A stretch of DNA of 64,000 nucleotides. Origin: Sacculina carcini. Taxonomy: Eukaryota; Arthropoda; Thecostraca; Sacculinidae. Shown here in pieces: positions 43,548 to 53,646 of this stretch (positions are counted from its first letter, which is position 1; each line of letters begins with the position of its first letter). The position numbers were made by a program, and so were the translations under genes. The notes beneath the pieces are model-generated. The model was not told the origin of the DNA, did no database searches, and saw only the letters and a list, made by a program, of their open reading frames with translations. Location: contig OU696593.1 in assembly GCA_916048095.2 (NCBI GenBank), positions 3,158,001 to 3,222,000 on the forward strand, given 5' to 3'.

Positions 43548-43580
43548 GCCACCTAGATACACCTACTGTATCTAGGTGGC
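43548..43580. repeat. Perfect 14-bp stem hairpin
   Basis: GCCACCTAGATACA and TGTATCTAGGTGGC pair perfectly around a CCTAC loop. The same hairpin is at about 57702-57734 in the second copy of block A. Confidence 0.9.
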
Positions 43581-44649
43581 ATTGGCTGGATTCGATTTGC
43601 ACGAACATTGTCACCTGCACGTGGTAGTGATGGCTTGCAATTTGATCCTTGTGGCGATATGCGCGTGTGCCGGGAACATGCACATCCGGTGCAGACGCCA
43701 CAAAACAAAGACTACAAATATACACAAACTTAGTATCCCTAATGAGACTACGAATAAAAGCGGGTCGCATTAATCAGAGTGGCAATCCTCACCAGAAAAA
43801 AACGGGCAATATTTTCTTGTAGAAAAAAAAACGACTGAGGAAATATATTTAATGGACAAAAAGGTATATTTGGTATATTTGAACACAAATAACTACATCA
43901 AAGAAACCATCATCCATAAAACCAGTTCTAAAAACAGGTTACTAATAATAAAAAACAATTTATTTGGTTCAACTTTCCTTGATCTGCCGCCAATTTTTTT
44001 CTGAATCTCTACATCTACGAAAACACTTTTTCAAAAAAATTATTTTGAAAAAAAACATGGCTTAAAAAACACTTTAAATCAAGTGGTTTAACCAGCCGCT
44101 TATACCAGCAGGCTACTTGCTATGCAAAAGGTAAATTGAACGCACATCAGAACGCACGCACATCAATCAAATCTATCTTCCATAGAGACTGTTCTAGAAA
44201 GTATTGTTTCATTAAAAAAACGATATTTTAAATAAACTTTTGTCAAAAAAACACTTGACCAACCAATTAACTTGTCTTGTTTTGCTGCCAACATTTTCTG
44301 AGAATGTACATTCATAAAACGAATTTAAAACCAGTTTGAAAAGCATCATTGCATTTTTTTCATAAAAAACATGCTTTCTTTAAAAAAAAAAACATGATTA
44401 CTAAATGAATTTGTTTTGTTGTGCTGACAAATTAGTTCAAATATCACATCATTAAAACCATCTTTAAAAACATGGGTTTTCTCAATGAAAAATACCTAAG
44501 CCACCGGACCCGAATGCACTTTCAAACAGTCTCCTGAGGTATTGATTGATAAATATTTTTGTTTTTTATACTATTATCAAATTATCTTTGAAATAAGACA
44601 CGTAATGATGTACAAAACGCCAATTAAATTCGTTTCTATGTACTAAAAT

Positions 44650-45284
44650 CCAACATCCGACGAAAATTGGGGCTAATTGTCGCACGCACTTGTCGTTTGA
44701 TCCTCCGTTCACTATATCCCATTCGTCCCTGTCTCGATCAATCTTCATCTATTAAACTTGTTAATTCTCTTATACTCTCTAGATTACACTATTGCAACTC
44801 ATTATACTTTAGCTTACCTCGTTCTTCCCTAGAAATACTACAACGTGTTCTTAACCAATCTTGCCCATTTGTTCTTCACCCTACTCCTTGCCGTCATACC
44901 TCCAGTTTTCTATTTATGTTTCGTTGGCTTCCAATTGTCTCTCGCATTCACTTTCGCCTTTGCTGTCTAATCACTTTCGCCTTTGCTGTCTTCAAACTCC
45001 TTCATGATCCTAGTCAACCGCCCTACCTAGTCAGTCTTTTAACTCGTTCTGATAATGTTTCTTCTCGTAGACCTGTTCCACTCATCTGTCCTCGGGCCAC
45101 TAATGAATCTTCGTGGTCCTCTAAATCTTTTACTTTCTTCGGTCCGCGCATCTATAATTATCTTCCTTCTCATATTACTTCAGCTTCTTCCTACCGCATG
45201 TTTGCTTCCCGACTTCAAAATCACCTTTTTGACATCTCGTTTGATCCTGCTTCTCACACTCTCACTCCTTTCGCCAAACTATGA
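44650..45284 (+). pseudogene. CR1/L2-like LINE ORF2 C-terminal fragment
   Basis: About 205 codons open. Typical C-terminal text: S-S-S-I-K-L-V-N-S-L-I-L-S-R-L-x-Y-C-N-S-L, L-E-I-L-Q-R-V-L-N, F-R-W-L-P-I-V-S-R-I-H-F-R-L-C-C and FFGPRIYNYLPSHI. The family uses these regions as RT thumb and C-terminal domain; the catalytic core is absent (5' truncated). It contains two tandem copies of a 22-base unit, CACTTTCGCCTTTGCTGTCTAA. The second block copy has three, which breaks the frame there. Confidence 0.85.
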
Positions 45285-45329
45285 TTCCATTCAGCTATCC
45301 ATTTTCTATTCCTCCTTATTGTACTCAAA

Positions 45330-45450
45330 ACTCATGTGTGTATGTGTATGTATAAGTGCATGTTTGTGTATGTATGTATATGTATAAGTGCATGTTTGTG
45401 TGTGTGTGTGTATAAGTGCATGTTTGTGTATGTATGTATATGTATATATG
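45330..45450 (+). repeat. Short tandem repeat after the LINE fragment
   Basis: Three units built on TATAAGTGCATGTTTGTGT with (TGTA)n spacers; the same array occurs at about 59490-59610. Confidence 0.85.
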
Positions 45451-45632
45451 TATTTACGCTTTGTTGTTCGTCTTGAAGTTATGCGCGCCCGTGTTTTTAC
45501 AGGCGCTATAGTAAATATATGTTTGCTTGTTTGTTTAATTCTTAAAAAACAAAAAAAAACAAAAAAAAACTAAAAAAACATGTTTTTTTTTGCACAAAAG
45601 AACCACAACCAAAAATCGTTTTTTGCATCAAT

Positions 45633-46165
45633 TGTAATTTCACAGTGTTCATCCGAGGCGCCAGAGCGAGCGATGCGCGAGTTGTTCCGATATATTGAAC
45701 GTTTGCTTACATGACATTCAACGTTTGTATGTCTGTGTGTCTGTATACACGCGCAGCACTGGTCGCGTTGGCAGAGGCCGTGTATGTGTGTGTGCAGTCA
45801 CGTGTTTGTGTGGCTGTGGTCCTTGCGCGAGCGGTAGATGTTTGTTTGTGAATGCGTGCGTGTCTGTATGCGCAGCACTGGTTATACAGGCAGATGGTGT
45901 GCACGTGTGTGTATGTGTATGCATGTGAGTGAGTTTCATGGGCAGTCGAGATCAAGCGTTCATGGTGTGAGTGTGAACGGTGCGCGGAAGCTTTGAGTGA
46001 GAGTGTACGGCGGTGTGCCGAGCGCGTTGTTCTTGGTGTTTTGTACTCGTTTCCGCGGTGTGAATATCGAGCGTTGTGTGTATTTACTCGGTGTCATATT
46101 GTGCTATTGTGTGATTGTGTAATATATATTTCATCGTCCATCGTTTGTTCTCCAATACAACTACA
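45633..46165 (+). repeat. Gypsy-1 5' LTR
   Basis: Begins TGTAATTTCACAG and ends ACAACTACA. The gag frame is open back to 45993 inside the LTR. No TGG-type primer-binding site follows; only 13 bases separate it from the gag ATG. Confidence 0.92.
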
Positions 46166-46178
46166 AGCTATTTCGGCC

Positions 46179-46934
46179 ATGTCGGTGCACGGTGATGAAC
46201 AAGGGACCAGCATGGACGTGCGTCTAATTCCGGAGTTCAGTGGATCGGACGCGCAGAATATCACAGAGTGGTTGGACAGACTGGAACTCGTGTGTGAGCT
46301 TCGAGGCGTGACTGACGTGGCAACCGTCATTGCTCTGCGTTTGGCCGGCGGTGCTTTTGCTGTGTACCAGCAGCTACCGATCTCTGACAGAAAATGCGTG
46401 CAGAAAGTGAAGTCGGCCCTGCAAGCGGCATTTGAAATTGATCCGTACACAGCCTACGAGCGGTTTCATGCCCGCACTCTACACCCCAACGAGACGCCCG
46501 ATGTATACCTGGCCGATCTCAAGAGATTGGCTTCAGCGTTTGGTGGAGTACCTGACATGGCTCTCCGGTGTGCATTTGTCTCGGGCTTGCCTGCAGAGGT
46601 GCGCACAACGTTACGTGCGAATTCTCGACTTGAGTCGCTGGATCTGCCACAGCTGACAGCTAGGGCTCGCATACTGCTCCAAGAGAACCAGCACAACGAA
46701 GTGTGTCTGGCCGCCAGGGAACCAACAGCAACTCATACAGCACAACGAGAAATCAAGTGTTTCTGTTGCGGAGGCATTGGTCATATCCAGCGTCATTGTC
46801 CATCCAACCGCAACCGCAGCAGATTTGATCACGACAAGCGCAACAAACAAAACGGCCGAGACAGTCAGGGCAAGTCGGGAAACGACAGCGGAGAGGCGTC
46901 GTCAGCGCCGGACTCCTCTCCGAGACAATATTAG
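46179..46934 (+). CDS. Gypsy-1 Gag
   Basis: 251 residues from the ATG at 46179, just 14 bases after the LTR. It has a capsid-like helical domain (IPEFSGSDAQNITEWLDRLEL at the start, YERFHARTLHPNETPDVYLADL further on) and a nucleocapsid CCHC zinc knuckle, C-F-C-C-G-G-I-G-H-I-Q-R-H-C, at about residues 195-208, followed by an Arg/Asn-rich tail. Gag forms the virus-like particle and packages RNA. It ends in TAG within the sequence that pol reads in the -1 frame, so Pol is probably made by -1 frameshifting. Uninterrupted. Confidence 0.9.
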   Translation: MSVHGDEQGTSMDVRLIPEFSGSDAQNITEWLDRLELVCELRGVTDVATVIALRLAGGAFAVYQQLPISDRKCVQKVKSALQAAFEIDPYTAYERFHARTLHPNETPDVYLADLKRLASAFGGVPDMALRCAFVSGLPAEVRTTLRANSRLESLDLPQLTARARILLQENQHNEVCLAAREPTATHTAQREIKCFCCGGIGHIQRHCPSNRNRSRFDHDKRNKQNGRDSQGKSGNDSGEASSAPDSSPRQY

Positions 46935-46951
46935 CCAGGACGCTACCGACG

Positions 46952-49846
46952 GTGAATGCGACCATCGACGGTGTTGAGCGACGTGCGCTCGTCGACACGG
47001 GCTGCAGTCAAAGCATAGCACATGTGTCCTGCTGCAGAAAATGGGCGCGCAAAAAGGTGAGTGTCGTAACCATGAGCGGTGAGAGATTCTCGACGTTGGG
47101 AACGGGCACAGTGACACTCAGTATTGGTGATGATGTTCTACCGTGCCATGAAGTTGTTGTTTCACAGACAAGGCCACTGGGGTTCGATTTCATCTTGGGA
47201 ATGAATGCCATCACGTCGTTGAAGGGTGTGTGTATATCTCCTGACAGTAATATTACGTTCAATCCATGTGCGAATGATTCTGTGATACGTGGTAAACTGG
47301 TGCACACTCACACTGCGTTGGGTTCGTCTGAGGATAAAAAGCATGTGGATGACGACATACACGTCGATGAAAAGGATTTTTCACTATCATTCACCGACAG
47401 GGGTGGTTTCTGGACAGTTCGCTGGAAGTGGGCCAACGGTGTAGAGCCTGGGATGTTACACAATCAGATATCAGAATACCACGTGAAAAAGTCTAATCGA
47501 CCTCAGTACGTGACGGAATTGCGTGATTGGATTGCCAGAGGTTGGCTGGTGGAGTATGATGAAGCCAGGTTCGGTCCGGTAAAAGGCCTCATACCGTTGA
47601 TGGCTGTCGAGCAGCCAAATAAAAACAAGGTCCGGCCGGTACTCGACTACAGGGAAGTGAACAAAAGCATTGATAGCCACACAGCGGATGCTGACGCGTG
47701 CGGCCAAAAGCTGCGTGAATGGCGTCGTATGGGCGTCAATGTGGGTATATTGGACCTTGAGAAAGCTTACTTGCAGATTCGAGTTGACCAGTCACTGTGG
47801 CCGTATCAAACTGTTGTGATCGACGGAACTCGCTTTTGCCTCACAAGACTTGGATTTGGTTTGAATGTGGCGCCAATGGTTATGAAGGCAGTGGTGGACG
47901 CAACACTGAAGATGGACCGAGAGATAGAAAGTGTGGCATCAGCCTATGTGGATGACATTTTGTTCAAGGCCGATATTGTCTCACCGGAACGCATCAAATG
48001 CCACTTTGCACGATATGGGTTGAGCAGCAAGGCTCCCGAAGTCGTCGCAGATGGGTCGAGAGTATTGGGTCTGCGTGTATGGGAGGAGCGTGGACATCTC
48101 ACTTGGGCCAGAGACAACAATTTACCGGAATTGCCAGCTAAGCTCACAAAAAGGTCATTGTTTTCGTATTGTGGGGCACTCATTGCTCACTATCCGTCGT
48201 GTGGTTGGTTGAGAGTGGCTTCAGCATTTGTCAAGAGAAAGGCGAACGCTGTGTCGTGTGGCTGGGACGACGAAATCAACGATGATCATCTCAAGAGTGT
48301 CGTAGCTGATTTGGACAGAAAAGTCAACCGAGAAGATCCATCACATGGGCGTTGGGACGTGAGTGGGATTACTGCTCGCCTTTGGGTAGACGCAAGCTCG
48401 CTGGCAATTGGAGCATGTCTTGAGTCAAACGGAGACGTGATTGAAGATGCCGCATGGCTAAGACGAGATGACGCCACGCATATTAATATGGCAGAGCTAG
48501 ATGCGGTGGTCAAGGGCATCAATTTGGCCATTGTGTGGGAAATGAAAAGTATCGAATTGATGACGGACTCCGCAGTGGTGCATAAATGGGTGAAAGATGC
48601 GCTGTCTGGAAAATCACGCGTCAAAACAAAGGCCGCGGGGGAAATGCTCATTCGCCGCAGAATCAGCCTCATTGCCGATCTTGCACATGAATATGACATG
48701 TCAATTGAAGTGAAACTCGTTAAATCTGCAGAGAACAAAGCAGATGTGCTCACTCGGGTGCCACGGACCTGGTTGAAGGATAATGAATTGCGTGACGCGC
48801 CGATTTGTGCCGCTGGAATAGATAGAAATCAACTGATCAGTAATATCCACCACGATTCTGGTCACCCAGGCGTCAGGAAGTCACTGTTTTTTGCTCGAAA
48901 AGCCGACCAAGGTGTAACCCGACGCGAGGTATATGCAGTAGTGCGAAAATGCGATGTGTGCAACTCCGTAGATCCCGCCCCAGTGAAGTGGAGGAATGGA
49001 AACTTGAGCGTCAGAGATGTGTGGGACAGGATTGCCAATGATTTCACGCACTACGGGGGTTGTCATTACCTCTCAATCATCGATTGTGGACCGTCTCGGT
49101 TCACTCTTTGGAAATGTGTTCGTGTGCAGACAAGTGCTGTTGTGGTGGCATTACTTGAATCGCTGTTTCTTGAGAGGTCTGCCCCGCGTGAAATTTTGCT
49201 CGATAACGACACTGCGTTCAGAAGCAGAGAGTTTCGGCAATTCGCGACCAGTTGGGGGGTGAGAATCCACTACCGATGTGCTCATGCACCATCCGGCAAC
49301 GGTATAGTGGAGAGATGTCATCGTTCGGTTAAAACAATCGCTGCTCGCAAGCAATGCACCATTCAGGAAGCTGTATATTGGTTCAACGTCCGGCCGCAAA
49401 ACAATGATGAATCAACATCTCCATTCAACATGTTGTATCAGTACACTGCGCGAGTGAAAGGACTCAGTCATGATTTATCTGTTGCACGCCAGGACGTCGA
49501 AGAGTGCCCGTTTGTTCAAGGTGACTTGGTGTGGGCAAAGCCACCAAACAGTCGCTGTTACAGCAAATATTTACCCGGCGTAGTGACTCGTGTTGTGTCT
49601 AATCAATCAGTGGATGTTGACGGTGTACCGCGACATGTTCGGGACCTGCGTATGCGGCATACTGAGCCCGAAGTCGCTCAGCAACCGATTTCAGACGATG
49701 AAGAGCTGGTCGTGAGTTTTGGGCGAGCCCCGAGGGCCAACGTGGCATCGCACGACGTCGCACCCGCAGAATCGCCTCGGAGGTCTAATCGACGGCGTGT
49801 AGCCCCTCGGTGTTTTTGTTGCGATGAGCAACAGGGGGGAGTGTAA
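46952..49846 (+). CDS. Gypsy-1 Pol (protease, RT, RNase H, integrase)
   Basis: 965 codons intact; 46952 is the first possible start codon, but the frame is open further back under gag (at least to 46859), which fits -1 frameshift expression. Domains: protease loop ALVDTGCSQS (about residue 15); RT with VRPVLDYREVNK, GILDLEKAYLQI and catalytic YVDDILF (about 330); RNase H RLWVDASSLAIGA (about 475) and LMTDSAVV; integrase H-H-D-S-G-H-P-G...C-D-V-C zinc finger (about 633-670), with core residues in ANDFTHYGG, LLDNDTAF and GIVERCHRSV. The C-terminal tail is basic and lacks a clear chromodomain. The TAA stop lies inside the first bases of the 3' LTR. Confidence 0.95.
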   Translation: MNATIDGVERRALVDTGCSQSIAHVSCCRKWARKKVSVVTMSGERFSTLGTGTVTLSIGDDVLPCHEVVVSQTRPLGFDFILGMNAITSLKGVCISPDSNITFNPCANDSVIRGKLVHTHTALGSSEDKKHVDDDIHVDEKDFSLSFTDRGGFWTVRWKWANGVEPGMLHNQISEYHVKKSNRPQYVTELRDWIARGWLVEYDEARFGPVKGLIPLMAVEQPNKNKVRPVLDYREVNKSIDSHTADADACGQKLREWRRMGVNVGILDLEKAYLQIRVDQSLWPYQTVVIDGTRFCLTRLGFGLNVAPMVMKAVVDATLKMDREIESVASAYVDDILFKADIVSPERIKCHFARYGLSSKAPEVVADGSRVLGLRVWEERGHLTWARDNNLPELPAKLTKRSLFSYCGALIAHYPSCGWLRVASAFVKRKANAVSCGWDDEINDDHLKSVVADLDRKVNREDPSHGRWDVSGITARLWVDASSLAIGACLESNGDVIEDAAWLRRDDATHINMAELDAVVKGINLAIVWEMKSIELMTDSAVVHKWVKDALSGKSRVKTKAAGEMLIRRRISLIADLAHEYDMSIEVKLVKSAENKADVLTRVPRTWLKDNELRDAPICAAGIDRNQLISNIHHDSGHPGVRKSLFFARKADQGVTRREVYAVVRKCDVCNSVDPAPVKWRNGNLSVRDVWDRIANDFTHYGGCHYLSIIDCGPSRFTLWKCVRVQTSAVVVALLESLFLERSAPREILLDNDTAFRSREFRQFATSWGVRIHYRCAHAPSGNGIVERCHRSVKTIAARKQCTIQEAVYWFNVRPQNNDESTSPFNMLYQYTARVKGLSHDLSVARQDVEECPFVQGDLVWAKPPNSRCYSKYLPGVVTRVVSNQSVDVDGVPRHVRDLRMRHTEPEVAQQPISDDEELVVSFGRAPRANVASHDVAPAESPRRSNRRRVAPRCFCCDEQQGGV

Positions 49847-49940
49847 TTTCACAGTGTTCATCCGAGGCGCCAGAGCGAGCGATGCGCGAGTTGTTCCGAT
49901 ATATTGAACGTTTGCTTACATGACATTCAACGTTTGTATG

Positions 49941-50901
49941 CATGGCTCATGCATGGCTCCAATTCGTTGTCGTACAAAACAATTCCAACGTTGCTTTCTT
50001 CCGGCCACTGTGTCTACTTGGAACACGTTGAAGGAGGAGGCTTTCTCGCAGAACAATTTGAACAAATTCAAGGCCAAAGTAAATGAAATGCTACTGAAAG
50101 AGCGGAATTGACTGTTGAGTCTGATTAATTGTATATTTATTCATATTTATTGTTATTTATTCATGCTTATTGTTATTTATTTTCTATTCATTTATATTTA
50201 TTCCTATTTTACTCTCTATTTATTACTATTTATTATTGTTTGTTGTTATTTATTAAATTATACTTTTACTCAGTGTTGGCTGTTGTTGTTTATTGAATCA
50301 TATTTATTGTTGTTGCTGTTTATTGAGTCATATTTATTGTTGTTGTTGTTTATTGAATCATATTTATTGTTGTTGCTGTTTATTGAATCATATTCATTGT
50401 TGTTGCTGTTTATTGAATCATATTTATTGTTGTTGTTGTTTATTGAATCATATTTATTGGTGTTATTGTTTATTGAATCATATTTATTTGTGTTGTTGTT
50501 ACTTATTGAATCATATTTATATTTATTGTTGGATGTTTCTTCTTATTGAATCATATGTATTGTTCTTGATTGATATTCATTACTTATTTATTAATATTTA
50601 TTCTTATTTATTGATGGCTGTTATTTACTGAATCACATATTTATTGTTGATTGCTATTATATATTGAGGAACGTGGGCGGAGTGACATTATGAATTGTTA
50701 TCGGATGATGGTTTATTATTTATTGTTATTTATTTATTATTTTCTTTCCAACTCTTTTTCTAGACTTTTTTCACTTCGAACTCTCTTTCTCTCTGAATCT
50801 TTTGGGCGCTTCCGGTACATGGGGCCACCTTAGGGTGGTAATAGTGCTTGCACTCTTCCCATGCTACTGGATTTGCCTGTAATTAATAATAATAATAATA
50901 A
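49941..50901 (+). mobile_element. 5'-truncated LINE inserted in the Gypsy-1 3' LTR
   Basis: TTGTATG occurs on both sides (49934-49940 and 50902-50908) as a target duplication. The first 170 bases encode the last part of a CR1-group ORF2 (C-F-L-P-A-T-V-S-T-W-N-T-L, then a Lys-rich end and stop near 50111). A 3' UTR with a 30-base minisatellite follows, then an (AAT)n tail at about 50884-50901. Confidence 0.85.
50280..50560 (+). repeat. 30-bp minisatellite in the LINE 3' UTR
   Basis: About nine copies of a TTTATTGAATCATATTTATT plus TGTTGTTGYTG unit. They give an artefactual 10-residue Leu/Ile/Tyr repeat frame that should not be called a protein. Confidence 0.92.
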
Positions 50902-52027
50902 TTGTATGTCTGTGTGTCTGTATACACGCGCAGCACTGGTCGCGTTGGCAGAGGCCGTGTATGTGTGTGTGCAGTCACGTGTTTGTGTGGCTGTGGTCCT
51001 TGCGCGAGCGGTAGATGTTTGTTTGTGAATGCGTGCGTGTCTGTATGCGCAGCACTGGTTATACAGGCAGATGGTGTGCACGTGTGTGTATGTGTATGCA
51101 TGTGAGTGTGTGTGTGCGTGTGCATGTGTGCGCGTGTGCGTCTATCCTGTACTGTCTTGGTGGCGATGTAACTGGGGGAAGTATGGGCAGTGTAAAGGGG
51201 GTGCGATGACGCGTTGAGTTTCATGGGCAGTCGAGATCAAGCGTTCATGGTGTGAGTGTGAACGGTGCGCGGAAGCTTTGAGTGAGAGTGTACGGCGGGG
51301 TGCCGAGCGCGTTGTTCTTGGTGTTTTGTACTCGTTTCCGCGGTGTGAATATCGAGCGTTGTGTGCATTTACTCGGTGTCATATTGTGCTATTGTGTGAT
51401 TGTGTTATATATATTTCATCGTCCATCGTTTGTTCTCCAATACAACTACATACACCAAACGCCTTTCGAACCAACCTCACAACTATTCTTCCAAATCATG
51501 CCATCGCCGACCCATGCCGAGGCCCATCCATCTGAAGGTCGGATACTTGGTATATCTTGCTGTTGACCGTGTTGTTGCGTTTAATATTGGGCAACAAGAT
51601 GATGTACGAGGCACACATGGTGTCAAAAGAACAGGCTTGTGTCAACCGTCTAACTGAAAATACACAAGACATAAGGTTGAAAGCATTTAACATGCTACTT
51701 AATAAACAAGCGGAGTTATTGAAACAATTACTTTGCTGACTAACTCGGTTAGTTGAAACTGGAGGCATACACACAAGTATGCTACGACATCAATTAACGA
51801 TCAATAAAGTAGATTGTGACTAACACCGATAATGTACAAAGAAGTGTTCATTCAATTGAGACTATAACATGACATGGGACAAGATTATTCTGTATAAATA
51901 TACAATAATTATTAAAAGTCGCGTAAACACATGATTCATACCTTAATAGCATATACTTGAACGAAGTAAAGTATAGTCAGTATGTAAGATAAGTAATTCT
52001 TTAATGTTTTATTATGTTAATAGGAAG

Positions 52028-53326
52028 ATGCTTCTACGGATGCTGCTACCTCTACTGGTTTTTTTCCCTATCATGGATGCAAATCCTATTTTCCTCCCAC
52101 GTGGTAAACTACTCCCATCCTTTTCCTCTTGGATGTTGCATGTGCCTTTTAGTTTCAGAGTAATCAAAGAAGATCTTCAGAATCTAATAAATAAAACTCA
52201 TGAGTTGGATTTAAAAGAAGAGAGATGGTCAAGTCAATGGCATACAAACATCTATACGCATTGTTATCACTTGTGTAATATGTTAGAGGCAGTTGAAACA
52301 AATATCAACATACTCAAGTACGAAACAGCTTTAGCACAAACAGAATTAACATAACTATTAGATCCCTCCATTGGGACCAGAACAAGAAGGACTGCAGTAT
52401 TGCCGTTTGTGGGAAATATAATGTCTACATTATTTGGTACAGCTACTGACTCAACCATAAATTAAATATTGAATAGGAATTGGAATGAGTGATTGAATGA
52501 GTGAGGAATTGGAATGATTGATGAATTGGAATCAAAACAAGTTGAAATGCTGCATTTGTCCGATAAATTATTAACTATTATAAAAATGTAAGCACAGCCA
52601 CACAAGGAAATAGGAAGGCCATAAACAAACTCATTAATTACATAAATATAATAGGAGACATACTAATTGAACTAAACCACACTTAGTCTAATCGTATGGA
52701 GTCTCATCAGGTCTACCAACAGATTCTAAGTGCATTTAACCAATTGTTCAATTCCTTCCAAGACCTTCGTTTAGTGATTAAACAAGTTAAACTTTTAATA
52801 TCGTTAGCTCAGGCAGGTATTCTTCCCAGATCATTGCTTCCAGCTGTTACGTATAAAAATACGCTGCGATCAATCAATACTAAATTGCCCAGGACCATTA
52901 GTCTTCCATTCGATATCAGCAGCACGGCTGATATTTACTCCTTATTGCAATGATCTTAAACTATGACACGCAGAGCAGGAGACAGAGCCGTTGCGAGGCC
53001 CCCTCTCCGAAGACAACACTTGGGGCACCCCGAAGTCAACACTTGGGGCCCCCATTATAAATAAACCATCAAATAATGAATATATTTATTATACATAATC
53101 ACATAATACAAGCTCAGGTGAAAACATCTGAGCAAAAAGGTAAAGGATATACATAATATGATAAATCTTAATGTGATACGTTAAGCTACGGGGCCCCTCA
53201 ACACTCGGGCCCCCCCCCCCGGCCGGGGGGTACGGGGGGCGGTTGTTACGGCTCTGGGAAGAGAAATAGATGGTTTCCTACTACACATTCATATTCCTCT
53301 TTTAAATAATGCCATAGCTTATGATA
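52028..53326 (+). pseudogene. Retroelement envelope gene, copy B1 (broken)
   Basis: Starts with a hydrophobic signal-like segment after the ATG at 52028, then a Cys-containing helical first part. It is stopped by a TAA near 52351 where the second copy has a Glu codon. A basic cleavage-like site and fusion-peptide-like stretch follow, then a run of short expanded repeats (about 52440-52530) that destroys the frame. A readable heptad-rich part is at 52696-52953. A MITE interrupts it at 52983, and Gypsy-2 cuts it at 53326 before any membrane anchor. Non-functional. Confidence 0.75.
52983..53256. mobile_element. hAT-type MITE (family M2), copy in B1
   Basis: Ends CAGAGCCGTTGCGAGG and GTTGTTACGGCTCTG are inverted repeats. 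Flanks GCAGGAGA and GGAAGAGA agree at 6 of 8 positions, the hAT duplication length. The same insertion is in the second copy (61381-61663), so it predates the block duplication. Confidence 0.8.
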
Positions 53327-53646
53327 TGTGGCCGCCGTCTGATATTTCTATTTATTTAATAGTTAAATATCATGCAATTGTTATATTGTTTCTGTTTTAT
53401 TGTTAGACCTTGTGTGCGCCAAATGTGAAGGTGTAAAGACAACAACACATCGTGCTTTTGTAAATACACCAGTTGTTCGTTGCAGCTCGTGTGTGTTAAT
53501 TACTCGTTACTGTAGGCGTTCCTACAAGTGGTGACCCCGACTCCAATTTTTTTTTTATAGATATATCTATCATCTGCATGTAGATATATTTTTTTCATAA
53601 CATTTTGATTGTTCTGTGTTTTTTCATCGTTTTTGTTTCGTTGACG

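Larger units (their letters stand above)
43378..45632 (+). repeat. Duplicated block A, first copy
   Basis: Nearly identical to 57533-59789 for about 2.25 kb, from TGTCAAGACTGTCTAGCGAC to GTTTTTTGCATCAAT. Contents: a 33-base hairpin, A/T-run-rich sequence with recurring AAAAACATG motifs, a CR1-like LINE tail, a short tandem repeat and an A-rich tail. In this copy it is followed by a Gypsy element; in the other it runs directly into block B. Confidence 0.95.
45633..51450 (+). mobile_element. Gypsy-1: nearly intact Ty3/Gypsy retrotransposon
   Basis: 5' LTR 45633-46165, gag 46179-46934, pol to 49846, polypurine tract ACAGGGGGGAG directly before the 3' LTR (49842-51450, which carries a 961-base LINE insertion). 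The two LTRs differ by only about three substitutions over 530 bases, plus an extra 107 bases (about 51110-51216) in the 3' one, so insertion was recent. The second copy of the surrounding block (59780-59800) shows the empty site; at most one or two target bases seem duplicated. Confidence 0.93.
49842..51450 (+). repeat. Gypsy-1 3' LTR, split by a LINE insertion
   Basis: Matches the 5' LTR in 49842-49940 and 50902-51450. The LINE at 49941-50901 interrupts it with a TTGTATG duplication. About 107 bases at 51110-51216 are absent from the 5' LTR. Confidence 0.9.
51451..53326 (+). repeat. Duplicated block B, first copy
   Basis: Matches 59789-61735, from ACACCAAACGCCTTTCGAACC to GCCATAGCTTATGATA, with scattered substitutions and small indels. 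Contains a short frame at 51557-51739, the envelope gene and a MITE. It is cut at 53326 by Gypsy-2. Confidence 0.93.

Noticed and set aside
45695..45955. Frames on both strands within the Gypsy-1 LTR
   Set aside because: They repeat at 50883-51105 in the other LTR and are low-complexity GT/CA translations.
46094..46450. Minus-strand frames opposite gag and pol of Gypsy-1
   Set aside because: They mirror codon usage of the plus-strand genes and carry no domain.
50115..50631. Hydrophobic frames with a repeated LLFIESY-like unit, like a multi-pass membrane protein
   Set aside because: The repeat is a 30-base minisatellite in the 3' UTR of an inserted LINE; its TTTATTGAATCATATTTATT core explains the composition.
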